The notes beneath the pieces were generated by a model. That model made no database searches. It was not told where the DNA came from and was given only the letters and a program-made list of their open reading frames with translations. Shown here piece after piece: positions 45,177 to 53,443 of a stretch of DNA of 64,000 bases (positions are counted from its first letter, which is position 1; the number at the start of each line of letters is the position of its first letter). The translations under genes and the position numbers were made by a program. Source of the DNA: Pseudobdellovibrio exovorus JSS (GTDB lineage Bacteria > Bdellovibrionota > Bdellovibrionia > Bdellovibrionales > Bdellovibrionaceae); assembly GCF_000348725.1 (NCBI RefSeq), contig NC_020813.1, positions 930,001 through 994,000 on the forward strand, in the 5' to 3' direction.

Positions 45177-46283
45177 ATGATTATCGGAGTACCTAAGGAA
45201 ATTAAAATCAGCGAAAACCGCGTAGGGATGACTGAGGCGGGTGCTAAGCAACTAACACTTGAAGGTCACACAGTTATCGTTGAAAAAGATGCTGGTGTTG
45301 GTAGCGGTATCACGAACGAGCAATACGAAAAAGCTGGCGCGAAAATTATCGATACTAAAAAAGAAGTCTATGCAAAAGCTGATATGATCATGAAGGTTAA
45401 AGAACCACTTCCTGATGAATATGAATTAATGAAAGAAAATCAAATTCTTTACACTTACTTGCACTTAGCCGCAGAACCTAAGTTGACAAAAGTTTTGGTA
45501 GAGAAAAAAGTTAAAGCAGTAGCTTACGAAACGATTCAATTGCCAAATCGTTCTTTACCTCTTTTAACTCCGATGTCTGAAGTTGCTGGTCGTATGGCGA
45601 CTCAAGTAGGTGCTTTCTACTTACAAAAAGACCATGGTGGAAAAGGTATTTTGATGGGTGGTGTGACAGGGGTTAAACCAGCTAAGGTTACAATCATTGG
45701 TGGCGGTGTTGTAGGAACTAACGCGGCTAAAATGGCTGTTGGTTTGGGCGCTCAAGTTACGATTTTGGATGTAAGCACAGCTCGTCTTGAATACCTTGAT
45801 GATATTTTCAAAGGCCGTTGCCAAACGTTATTCTCGAATGCAATTAACATCGAAAACTCTGTGGCAGAATCAGATTTAGTTGTTGGTGGTGTTTTGATCA
45901 CAGGCCATAAAGCGCCAACTTTAGTTACTAAAGAGATGATCTCTTCAATGCAAAAAGGTTCTGTTGTGGTTGACGTTGCTGTTGACCAAGGCGGTTGTAT
46001 TGAAACGTGCCGTCCGACATCTCATACAAATCCTACGTATGAAGTTGATGGTGTTATCCATTATTGCGTACCAAATATGCCAGGTGTTGTCCCAAGAACA
46101 TCGACGTATGCGTTGACTAATGTGACATTGAAATATGCTTCTATGTTAGCGGCGATGGGCGTAGAAGACGCTGTAGCTAAAGATGCTTCTTTAATGAAGG
46201 GTCTAAATGTTTATGGTGGATATGTTTGTTACGAGCCAGTAGCACGCGATTTGGGTATGGAATACAGACCATACAAAATCTAA
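45177..46283 (+). CDS. ald: Alanine dehydrogenase
   Basis: A 368-residue NAD-dependent enzyme that interconverts L-alanine and pyruvate plus ammonia. Features: substrate lobe MIIGVPKEIKISENRVGMT, catalytic His in LYTYLHLAAEP, and Rossmann motif VTIIGGGVVGTNAAKMAVG. The 153 bases upstream are free of genes, and AAGGAGAG precedes the ATG. The job is probably catabolism of alanine from prey protein. A terminator follows. Confidence 0.95.
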   Translation: MIIGVPKEIKISENRVGMTEAGAKQLTLEGHTVIVEKDAGVGSGITNEQYEKAGAKIIDTKKEVYAKADMIMKVKEPLPDEYELMKENQILYTYLHLAAEPKLTKVLVEKKVKAVAYETIQLPNRSLPLLTPMSEVAGRMATQVGAFYLQKDHGGKGILMGGVTGVKPAKVTIIGGGVVGTNAAKMAVGLGAQVTILDVSTARLEYLDDIFKGRCQTLFSNAINIENSVAESDLVVGGVLITGHKAPTLVTKEMISSMQKGSVVVDVAVDQGGCIETCRPTSHTNPTYEVDGVIHYCVPNMPGVVPRTSTYALTNVTLKYASMLAAMGVEDAVAKDASLMKGLNVYGGYVCYEPVARDLGMEYRPYKI

Positions 46284-46320
46284 ATTCTATTCTAAATATT
46301 GAATATTAAATTCAGAATTG

Positions 46321-46349
46321 AAAGCCGTAAGCATAACACTTACGGCTTT
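46321..46349. terminator. Terminator between ald and the ComEC C-part
   Basis: AAAGCCGTAAG (46321-46331), loop CATAACA, CTTACGGCTTT (46339-46349), then T-rich sequence. The 11-bp perfect stem works in either direction and overlaps the stop codon of the convergent gene at 46340. Confidence 0.85.
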
Positions 46350-47110
46350 TGTCTTTTCGGATAAGTCTTAAACCAAATGTTTCCCCAGTCTTCGGTTCTA
46401 ATAACAGGTATTTGTGCCCGTCTGAGTCTTTGGACCACATCAGGGTGGGGATGGCGAAAACGAGCGTAGCGAGCCGAGCTAATAGCAAAGGCAAGCGATG
46501 GTAGATGCTCAATAAGTATTTTTCCTGAGCTCGTACGACTTCCATGGTGTCCTAAGATTAAAACCTCGGTCTTTTGCAACTGGAAATGAGGAACCCATTG
46601 TCTTTCCTGTTTGATTGAAGAGTCTCCAGGAAGAAGTACGCCCTGACTTTCAATCACCACAGAGGAGTCGTTAGTATTTTTGATCTCTGTTGGAACCCAT
46701 ATAAACAAGCTATTCTTAATTTGAGGGCATTGGGGAATGCTCAGTTGTAGTAATTTTTGAACGGAAGCTTTTTGTGTTCCGTAGTTAGAATAGAGCAGCC
46801 AGCAAAGTCGTGGCAATTGACGTGCTAAAAAGTGCAAATTAGAAAAGTGATCGTAATCCCAATGGCTGATACTGAGGCGATTTAGTTTTCGCCCACAGTG
46901 GGTAAGTAGTGCTTTCTTGATCTTTTTAAAGGAACCGAATTCCCCACCGACATCATAATGTGAGCAGGAATCCGATTGAATGTGGGATACCCACTGACCT
47001 TGTCCTACATTCCAAGTCACCCAGATTTCTACGTATTCAGGAGCTTCGACATATTTATGCTTGAAGAAGATCATCAGGAAAATTATTAGAAAACGGATAA
47101 GATCAGTCAT
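46340..47110 (-). CDS. ComEC metallo-beta-lactamase domain, encoded as a separate protein
   Basis: 256 residues. One N-terminal hydrophobic helix (LIRFLIIFLMIFF) anchors a metallo-beta-lactamase-fold domain. ComEC-type motifs are present: NVGQGQW (usually DVGQGD), ISHWDYDHFSN metal motif, LLPGDSS and LGHHGSRTSS. In ordinary ComEC this domain is fused after the channel and is thought to process the incoming strand. The start ATG lies within the last eight bases of the channel gene (ATGACTGA overlap, different frame), so translation is coupled. The Asp-to-Asn change in the first motif and Gln for Asp are unusual. Confidence 0.82.
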   Translation of the reverse strand: MTDLIRFLIIFLMIFFKHKYVEAPEYVEIWVTWNVGQGQWVSHIQSDSCSHYDVGGEFGSFKKIKKALLTHCGRKLNRLSISHWDYDHFSNLHFLARQLPRLCWLLYSNYGTQKASVQKLLQLSIPQCPQIKNSLFIWVPTEIKNTNDSSVVIESQGVLLPGDSSIKQERQWVPHFQLQKTEVLILGHHGSRTSSGKILIEHLPSLAFAISSARYARFRHPHPDVVQRLRRAQIPVIRTEDWGNIWFKTYPKRQKP

Positions 47111-48035
47111 TGATGGATTTCCGTTTAGTTCTGATATTTAAAACATGAAAAAGGACATGCAAAGAGCAGATCAAAAGCCAATTGCAGAGGACAAGATAAG
47201 AGGGCAGCTCATAAAATTGATGGCGATAGTCGACTTCAGAGGCCTCTAAGATTTTTCGGAAAATTAAAATTAAAAAATCAAACAGAGGGTATAAAAAATT
47301 GAATATAAGAACTAAAAGACCTAAAGGGAAAAGTAAAAACTCTAAGGCCGGAGATAAAATAATGTTTAAAAAAATAGTACTTAAACTGGGTACTTGAAAA
47401 AATACGATTGTGGGAAAAAGAATGATAAAGAATAAACTCTGTCGAAAGAATGGCGAAGCTGTTGTGAAATAGGAACTGCCAAGTCTGACAGTGAAAGCGG
47501 CCAGCCAGCTTAGCTGCAAACTTAAGGACGTGATCCATTGATGGTTAAAGATCAGTGTCAGTAATCCCACGGCAAAGACTTTAAAGTGCCATGGCCAATG
47601 AATGTGTTTATTGAGTAAATAAACGGTTAAAAAGATAGAGATGAGTGAACGTGTGATTGGCGGATTGAGGCCACAGGCAAGGCTGTAGAGCGCCAATAAA
47701 GCGAGCTTAATATATAAGCTTGCTGGCTGAGCCGATTGCGGAACTCTGCTGAAAAGTTTATCAAAAAGTGTTTCGATCAAAATTAAATGAGCGCCCGAGA
47801 CAACAAATAAATGAATCAGGCCTGTAGTTATGTAAATTTGTGAATGTGCTAAAGTCGAAAAATCTTCAGCACAAACTAAAGCTTTTAATTCGGGAAGAAA
47901 GCTTGCCTTCTGAGGAAGTTTGTTGATGCAAAGTAAGTGCGTCTTTTCTGCAACGGGTTTGATAATTTCGAAGAACGAAACTCGGATTAGACTGAGGCCA
48001 ACGAATGAAATTATAAGCACTAAAAGCAAAAGCAT
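47103..48035 (-). CDS. comEC: ComEC competence channel domain, encoded as a separate protein
   Basis: 310 residues and about eight transmembrane helices. The Competence-domain signature TTGLIHLFVVSGAHLILIE is followed by SLACGLNPPITRSLISIFL and HQWITSLSLQLSWLAAF, as in ComEC/Rec2, which passes single-stranded DNA through the inner membrane during transformation. The N-terminal OB-fold domain (DUF4131) is missing or reduced to about 50 residues. The metallo-beta-lactamase part is in the next gene. dprA (50223) is close by. Confidence 0.83.
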   Translation of the reverse strand: MLLLLVLIISFVGLSLIRVSFFEIIKPVAEKTHLLCINKLPQKASFLPELKALVCAEDFSTLAHSQIYITTGLIHLFVVSGAHLILIETLFDKLFSRVPQSAQPASLYIKLALLALYSLACGLNPPITRSLISIFLTVYLLNKHIHWPWHFKVFAVGLLTLIFNHQWITSLSLQLSWLAAFTVRLGSSYFTTASPFFRQSLFFIILFPTIVFFQVPSLSTIFLNIILSPALEFLLFPLGLLVLIFNFLYPLFDFLILIFRKILEASEVDYRHQFYELPSYLVLCNWLLICSLHVLFHVLNIRTKRKSIND

Positions 48036-48112
48036 CAGCTTTAATGCAAAATGAATGGGCGTGAATTTAAGATTTCATGACAGATTTTAAGTTAAGATGA
48101 TACTTTTTCTTA

Positions 48113-48150
48113 AATAATTAATTATTCCATATAGTTAGTTCTGATCAGAA
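48113..48150. promoter_or_regulatory. Two perfect palindromes in the comEC / 48295 divergent promoter region
   Basis: The 259-base gap (48036-48294) contains AATAATTAATTATT (48113-48126) and TTCTGATCAGAA (48139-48150), both perfect palindromes with centres about 25 bases apart. They are candidate operators for comEC or the LysM operon. I see nothing else in the gap except AT-rich promoter-like sequence. An AT-only palindrome alone could be chance; the pair is more suggestive. Confidence 0.35.
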
Positions 48151-48294
48151 TGGAAGCAAAGCGCTGAAAGTCTTGATAATCAGTAGGTCTAAGGTCTAGA
48201 AAACGTAGTTTTAAACAATACTTGTGGATAACTCGGTTTGTGACGATTGCTTCAGAGGAAACATTCCAGTTTAATAGAGTAAGAGGGTTGCATC

Positions 48295-48678
48295 ATGTTA
48301 CGTCAAAAAATAAAACTCTTTGTCATTTTTTCAATTTTGTCTTCGACAGCATTTTCTGCTGTTAATGAGGACACCAAACTTCTTGAAGAGCTCACAGGCA
48401 AGAAACATGTAACTAAGCAAGATATTTTAGCAAAGCGTTCTGCAGCTCAATCTCCAGCTCAATTGATTTTAAGACAAGCACGTGAAGCTTCCATACAGCG
48501 CCAATATAGACAAGCACTCGAGCATTATGATCGTGTGATCAGACACTATGCAAACACTCAAGAGGTTGTGCAGGCCTATAAGGGAAAAGCAGATCTTTAC
48601 ACCGAGATGGGATTAGAGTCTCCGGCTCAATTGAATCGTCAATTAGCAGATAAAGCGGGTCAGAAGTTTATCAAATGA
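48295..48678 (+). CDS. Small exported TPR-like protein
   Basis: 127 residues. A signal peptide (to about residue 21, SSTAFSA) precedes a helical mature part with one TPR-like pair (REASIQRQYRQALEHYDRVI, VVQAYKGKADLYTEMGLE). It overlaps the LysM gene by four bases (ATGA), so the two are translationally coupled. It probably acts in the periplasm with the LysM protein. No named family recognised. Confidence 0.72.
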   Translation: MLRQKIKLFVIFSILSSTAFSAVNEDTKLLEELTGKKHVTKQDILAKRSAAQSPAQLILRQAREASIQRQYRQALEHYDRVIRHYANTQEVVQAYKGKADLYTEMGLESPAQLNRQLADKAGQKFIK

Positions 48679-50165
48679 AGAAGGCACTTATCGTCTGTCT
48701 TTTGTTAGTGTTGCAGGTACGGGCTCAAGAGTTTGATGACTCTTATGATCCTTCTGTGTCTGAAACGCCTCCGACGGAAGGGGTGGATGTAAATAAGCTT
48801 CCTAAACCTCTTGGTCGCGTGAAGTCGACTATTGATGTGAACACGGAAAGTAGTTCGTTCATAGGTGATCCGGATAATATCGATCCATTAAACCCAAGAA
48901 ATGAAAATATCAAAGACGACGATGAGCCGGTTTTAGATAACATCCGTGATATTTTAAATGCTCCAGCTAAGCCTGCCGTACAACCATCTACCTCGGGAGC
49001 AAGTGAAGGTGGCACATCGACGGGTGCAGTGAAAGCTACAACTTCTAAAAAGAAACCAGCGCCGAGTAAAGCACGGATTTCAAAACGCTCTCCGGATGAT
49101 CCTAACTTAGATTTAGAAAAACGCTTTCATAATATTTACAATCGCTACAACAGTATGCCGACGCCTGAAGATGTTTGGCAGGCAGCGAGTTCCCAGCAGC
49201 AGCAACGCCAATACGTAGTACAAAAAGGTGATACGCTTTGGTCGATCAGTAAAATTTTATTCGGTGATCCAAGTTTTTGGCCAAAGTTGTGGTCTTTGAA
49301 TAAGCAAGGCATTCTGAATCCTCACTTTATTACTCCGAACACGATCATTTACTTTTTTGCAGGTGATGCTCAGAATAGTCCAACGTTATCTGTAGGGTCG
49401 CCGATGATTCGTAATGACGGCTTTCCTAGTGGTGGGGGAAGTGCACCTTCTGGGCCTGTCAGTGGGAATGGGGTAATTCCACCGAGTATTCCTGAAGTTC
49501 GTAATACAGGTTACTTTGACTATCGTACCCGTGATGTCAGTATTCAATTGGATGAAATTCCATCATTCCCTTATGTGTACAACAGCGACATTGTGATTAC
49601 AGATACGCCAGTTAAGACTGCTGTTAAACTTCAAATAGCCGAAACGGCAAAGTTCCGTTGCTACAATGGTCGCTTAGTAAAAAGTATTCGCTATTCTGAA
49701 GACTTAGATGGTGAATACGAAGTTTTTTCTCCTCTTGATACTTTTAAGTCAGCATCAGGCACTATGTATGCATATCGTATTTATGGCACAGCTGTTCCTT
49801 ACGAAAACCGCTACATGAAAATATTGAACTGCAAAGATGTCATCACATCGGACTTGGTCATTTTGCCAAAGGGGCGTATGCAGACGTTGAAAACTCAAAA
49901 GGTTTCACCAACGCGTAGTGCTCGTTTGGTGGGGGGGCCAGATGTGGTATCGCAAAGATTATTTGCTCTTCACCAAAAAGCCTATGTTGATTTTGGTAGT
50001 TATCCGTATGAAGTGGGACAAGAGTACCAAACACGTTCGCAAGTAACGGATGATGTGAATGGGCAAATTCGTGTTCTTGAGAAAAATGGTTCTTACGCTG
50101 TTGTGATTGTGACATCTTTAACTGATGTCTTAGAAATTGGCGATCGTCTGATCACTCTGAAATAA
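48675..50165 (+). CDS. Exported LysM-domain protein
   Basis: 496 residues. Signal peptide (to VRAQ, residue 17), then a low-complexity acidic and Pro/Ser/Lys-rich region (about 18-150). One LysM follows (about 178-230; YVVQKGDTLWSISKILFGDP to ITPNTIIYFF), with an extra FGDPSFWPKLWSLN loop seen in FimV/XkdP-like LysM proteins. A Gly/Pro linker and a beta-rich C-terminal domain of about 220 residues end the protein. It should bind peptidoglycan. Function of the C-terminal domain is unknown. dprA follows 57 bases later. Confidence 0.82.
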   Translation: MKKALIVCLLLVLQVRAQEFDDSYDPSVSETPPTEGVDVNKLPKPLGRVKSTIDVNTESSSFIGDPDNIDPLNPRNENIKDDDEPVLDNIRDILNAPAKPAVQPSTSGASEGGTSTGAVKATTSKKKPAPSKARISKRSPDDPNLDLEKRFHNIYNRYNSMPTPEDVWQAASSQQQQRQYVVQKGDTLWSISKILFGDPSFWPKLWSLNKQGILNPHFITPNTIIYFFAGDAQNSPTLSVGSPMIRNDGFPSGGGSAPSGPVSGNGVIPPSIPEVRNTGYFDYRTRDVSIQLDEIPSFPYVYNSDIVITDTPVKTAVKLQIAETAKFRCYNGRLVKSIRYSEDLDGEYEVFSPLDTFKSASGTMYAYRIYGTAVPYENRYMKILNCKDVITSDLVILPKGRMQTLKTQKVSPTRSARLVGGPDVVSQRLFALHQKAYVDFGSYPYEVGQEYQTRSQVTDDVNGQIRVLEKNGSYAVVIVTSLTDVLEIGDRLITLK

Positions 50166-50222
50166 CTTCAATAGGTTCCAATAGCATCGCTACTTTGGCC
50201 CTCTGTTTGTACCAGAGCTGGT

Positions 50223-51062
50223 ATGCAGAAGGCCATTCTCTTTAAAATTTTACAAAGAAGATTTAAGTTTCGAAATCCGCACCATTGGGTCCAGATACCG
50301 GACGATTTCATTTATACTCAGGATGAGTATCGTTCAGCTAAAGCCTATATTGAAATGCTGGCGAAGCGAGGAATAGCTTTCTCATATCCTGAGTGTCCTT
50401 ATTACCCACCAGCTTTTTTGAGAATGAAAGAGCCTCCATTATTCTTTGAGTATTTAGGCGAGCCGATATGGCTGTCTTTAGATTTGTTGTCTGTTGTTGG
50501 AGCCCGTGATGTGCAGGTTGTGAGTGAACAATGGATGAGGTTACATCTAGGGCCTTTTATGGAGGAAAAGAAAGTGGGTATTGTCAGTGGTGGTGCGAAT
50601 GGCGTGGATCAATTTGCTCACCTGACAGCAATTAAAAATAATGTGCCGACAATTGTGGTGTTACCTAGTGGGTTAATGCAAATGTATCCTCGCTCTTTAC
50701 AGGTGTTGCTTCGAGAGCAAAAAAATAAAGTCTGCTTTTTGAGTGAGTTTGAAGTGAATCAGCCAGTTCACAAAGCGCACTTTTATTTTCGTAATCGTCT
50801 GATTGCAGCTTTAGGACTGTTCACGTTAGTGGTGCAATCTTCTTTGCGTAGTGGAAGTATGCTGACAGTTCATCATTGTCTAGAGGTGGGAAGGCCTGTT
50901 GCCACTGTTCCAGCTCATCCTCAGATGGCAGGTTTCGAAGGGAATATTAAACTGTTACAAGAAGGCGCATTTCTTGTACGAGGCTTTGATGATTTGCGTG
51001 ATTTTTGGAAGGCAGAATTACAGAGTAATCAGAGTTTGTTTGGTGGTAGTCGCCACAAATAG
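50223..51062 (+). CDS. dprA: DNA-processing protein DprA
   Basis: 279 residues. The Rossmann-fold DprA core is clear: DLLSVVGARDVQ, GIVSGGANGVDQFAHL, PSGLMQMYP, HFYFRNRLIAALG, and SSLRSGSMLTVHHCLEVGRPV with the phosphate-binding GS. DprA loads RecA on incoming single strands during transformation. The N-terminal SAM domain is short and the C-terminal winged helix is absent. With comEC nearby, it suggests natural transformation is possible. ATG at 50223 with GAGCTGGT upstream; alternatives are not better. Confidence 0.9.
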   Translation: MQKAILFKILQRRFKFRNPHHWVQIPDDFIYTQDEYRSAKAYIEMLAKRGIAFSYPECPYYPPAFLRMKEPPLFFEYLGEPIWLSLDLLSVVGARDVQVVSEQWMRLHLGPFMEEKKVGIVSGGANGVDQFAHLTAIKNNVPTIVVLPSGLMQMYPRSLQVLLREQKNKVCFLSEFEVNQPVHKAHFYFRNRLIAALGLFTLVVQSSLRSGSMLTVHHCLEVGRPVATVPAHPQMAGFEGNIKLLQEGAFLVRGFDDLRDFWKAELQSNQSLFGGSRHK

Positions 51063-51185
51063 GAGTAAAAATGGTACGCCATCACTACCTGTAGTGGTTG
51101 AAAAATAATGTGAAAAAATCATAAAAAAAGTGAAATTTTCTAAAAAAAGCCTTTGAAAAAAAAGTAAAAGTACTTCTAAATAGAG

Positions 51186-51391
51186 TTAAGGGAGGGGCGA
51201 TGTGGTCAAGGATGACCCCGGTAGTAAGGATGCTACTGCATCGTCTCGTTTTACTTTCAACTCAAATCTGAGTAAAAAATAAGCTCAATCTAAATAAATC
51301 TAAAAGTTAGTGAATCTTAAAAAGGCGAAATAGGCTTAAAATTGAATTGAGCTTATTTGAGTCTGGAGCTTATCTAGTCCCAGACTTTTTT
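51186..51391 (+). ncRNA. Probable structured small RNA with CsrA-type GGA hairpins
   Basis: The 311-base gap between convergent dprA and the Lpt permease has no ORF but is highly structured. A closing stem (51194-51202 with 51239-51247, nine pairs including two G-U) encloses two hairpins. The first is GGTCA-AGGA-TGACC (51204-51217). The second is CGGTAGT-AAGGAT-GCTACTG (51219-51238, two G-U pairs). Both loops show AAGGATG, the core of the CsrA/RsmA consensus (CARGGAUG). Downstream, AATAAGCTCAAT (51279-51290) pairs with ATTGAGCTTATT (51345-51356), and a plus-strand terminator ends at 51391. TTGAAA at 51153 is a possible -35 with a weak -10. The 5' end is inferred; a CsrB/RsmZ-like sponge is the leading guess. 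Confidence 0.5.
51360..51391 (+). terminator. Plus-strand intrinsic terminator ending the intergenic RNA
   Basis: AGTCTGG (51360-51366) pairs with CCAGACT (51380-51386), with a run of six T to 51391. It overlaps the 3' end of the convergent Lpt permease gene but has its T run on the plus strand, so it serves plus-strand transcription from dprA or the small RNA. Confidence 0.75.
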
Positions 51392-52474
51392 CAAATGATA
51401 TAGCCCAAATAGGGTGAACAGAATGTTCGGCAGCCATAGTCCAATTCCCGTTGGAATTTGATTAGAACGTACTAAAGACTCAAAGCTGAGGTAAACCACC
51501 CAGTACAGGATGATAAAGCCTACAGACAGAATAAAGCCTGAGGATTTACCACTACGACGATTGGTGACGATACCAAATGCTAGCCCCAGTATGCCAAAAA
51601 CAAAGCAGGCGGCAGATAGAGCCGAACGCTTGTGGTATTCAATGTCATAGTCTTTGCGCATTTCAGGAGTAATATCCTCGTTACTTTTTCTAAGTGTCAG
51701 AAGCTCTTCTAGATTAAGAGATGACGGAGACTTCTTTTTTTCCTCTAAACGGATAGGATCATTCAACAGGACATCGTAAGTATTGAAGTTAATGACAGTG
51801 TGGGATTCGCCTTTACGATGTATTTGCCCGTTAAAGAGTCTTAGCAAAACAGAGTGCCCCGGATGAGTGGTGTCTGGGATAATTTGTCCTTCAGCTGCAA
51901 CAATAGTCAAAGGTGCATTGGGATTTTTTTCGTCGTAGATAAATAAATCGTTCAAAACTCCCGTCTGCGAATTTACTTTATTTGAGTAAACAACCAGATC
52001 AAAGAAGCCCTCTGAAAATGTACCTTCTTTGATAGAGGCAGCCGCCTTGGTATTGCCTAAGCGGTTGATAAGGACTTCAAACTGTCTATTTCCCCATGGA
52101 GCCAGATAGAACGATGTCTGTGATGAAACTAAAGTTACAAAAAGAGAAAAGGCAATGGCCGGCATGGCAATAGACCATGGATTAACCCCAGAAGATTTGA
52201 AGGCGATGATCTCAGAGTCTTGCGAAAATCGATTGTAAGTTAAGAGCACTGCAAATAGCAGACTCATCGGTAAGAGCAGCGGTAGGAACGAGATACTCAT
52301 ATAGCCCATGATGCGCACCATAGTGGTCCACTTAATTCCGTGTATGAGTAGAAATTCAGTCAGGCGCAGAGCTTGAAACATTAATAGAACGCAGATGAAG
52401 ATAAAAACACCTAGCAAGAAGCTGGGAACTATTTCTGAAAGTATATAAGCAAATACGCGTCTATTTTTGAACAT
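51374..52474 (-). CDS. LptF/LptG-family permease
   Basis: About 366 residues. The layout is typical of YjgP/YjgQ: three N-terminal transmembrane helices (YILSEIVPSFLLGVFIFICV, then LPLLLPMSLLFAVLLTYNR with the conserved DSEIIAFKSSGVNPW), a periplasmic beta-jellyroll, and three C-terminal helices (SALSAACFVFGILGLAFGI). These proteins extract LPS from the inner membrane in the LptB2FG complex. Only one copy is here; a partner must be elsewhere. ATG at 52474 is preferred over GTG at 52504, which overlaps the divergent neighbour. Confidence 0.87.
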   Translation of the reverse strand: MFKNRRVFAYILSEIVPSFLLGVFIFICVLLMFQALRLTEFLLIHGIKWTTMVRIMGYMSISFLPLLLPMSLLFAVLLTYNRFSQDSEIIAFKSSGVNPWSIAMPAIAFSLFVTLVSSQTSFYLAPWGNRQFEVLINRLGNTKAAASIKEGTFSEGFFDLVVYSNKVNSQTGVLNDLFIYDEKNPNAPLTIVAAEGQIIPDTTHPGHSVLLRLFNGQIHRKGESHTVINFNTYDVLLNDPIRLEEKKKSPSSLNLEELLTLRKSNEDITPEMRKDYDIEYHKRSALSAACFVFGILGLAFGIVTNRRSGKSSGFILSVGFIILYWVVYLSFESLVRSNQIPTGIGLWLPNILFTLFGLYHLKKVWD

Positions 52475-52537
52475 CTGGTCCCATCTTAAACAATTTCTTT
52501 GCACAGGTCATGGAGGGTCTTTTACAATAATAGACCA

Positions 52538-53422
52538 ATGGACAGAGTTTTGCTGATTGTAGATGATATTCAGTATTGTCGACATCTTGAAATGACCCTT
52601 CGTAAGGTCGGATTTGAGATCGAGTCGATGAATAGTGAGTTCAATTTGAACGAAACTGTCCTGACTTTTAATCCTGACTATATTATTTGCAGAGGGAACA
52701 GTAATCGCTTATCTGCCCTCAATATTGCTAAAAAGCTAAAAGAGTCTAACACCAGACAGTCAGCAAAGGTCATTCTGGTCTTTCCAGAGGATTTCAACAT
52801 CCCAGCAGAGGATCTGATTAAGCTGAAAATGGATATTCTTTTATTTGAGCCGATCAGTACTTTACGCATAACCATAAGCCTTTTCTCGTTAACAGGTGGA
52901 GACGTGGAGTTTGCAAAAGATAAGCTGCTTAAGTTTGCGATCACCGATAGCCAATTTCGTAATTACGAGCAGCAGCTCTTGATGTCTGCGGGAGTTACGC
53001 TGGATTCTGAAATCGAAGCCATTTCAGAAATGCGTCAATTTTCTCTGGGTAAGGAAGAGGAGCCTATTCAAACAGAGCCGCCGCAGGTAACGCCTCAAAT
53101 TGATGAAGAATTTGTTTATGTCACAGGTAAGGCCGGTGTTGTCCCAGAAGAGTCTCAGTTGATTAGAACGGCAGAGCAAGACAAGCTAAATGAAGAAATC
53201 ACAAATGTTTCAGGTGGGTTAGCGGCAAAAATTGATTCTTATAATCAGGCGATAAATAATCTTGATCAAGACTTGAGACATGGACTGAAAAAAAGGCAAA
53301 CTAAGACGATCGGTAATCAGTTGCATAAAGACTTAATTGCTGAAGGAAAAGCTGATAAAGATTCTATAGAAGAATTGGATGCCGAAAGAAAACGATTCGC
53401 AAATGCTTTATTTAAAAAATAG
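52538..53422 (+). CDS. Degenerate receiver-domain protein with coiled-coil tail
   Basis: About 294 residues. The first 120 look like a response-regulator receiver (DRVLLIVDDIQYC, acidic Asp9-Asp10), but the three chemical positions are lost: the phospho-acceptor is Arg52 (NPDYIICR), the Thr is Phe82 (ILVFPE) and the Lys is Glu104 (LLFEP). A variable, Glu/Pro-rich linker and a helical, charged C-terminus (about 200-294) follow. It is probably a phosphorylation-independent signalling scaffold. ATG at 52538 gives the normal receiver N-terminus. trxA follows by 21 bases. Confidence 0.72.
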   Translation: MDRVLLIVDDIQYCRHLEMTLRKVGFEIESMNSEFNLNETVLTFNPDYIICRGNSNRLSALNIAKKLKESNTRQSAKVILVFPEDFNIPAEDLIKLKMDILLFEPISTLRITISLFSLTGGDVEFAKDKLLKFAITDSQFRNYEQQLLMSAGVTLDSEIEAISEMRQFSLGKEEEPIQTEPPQVTPQIDEEFVYVTGKAGVVPEESQLIRTAEQDKLNEEITNVSGGLAAKIDSYNQAINNLDQDLRHGLKKRQTKTIGNQLHKDLIAEGKADKDSIEELDAERKRFANALFKK

Positions 53423-53443
53423 AAACTATTTAAGGAGTAATTT

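Noticed and set aside
48223-48231. Perfect DnaA box (TGTGGATAA)
   Set aside because: A single 9-mer of this kind is expected about once in two windows of this size by chance. No cluster, no AT-rich unwinding element and no dnaA/dnaN nearby, so not an origin.
51083-51096. CACTAC/GTAGTG stem after dprA
   Set aside because: The loop would have two bases and no T run follows; at most a weak element.
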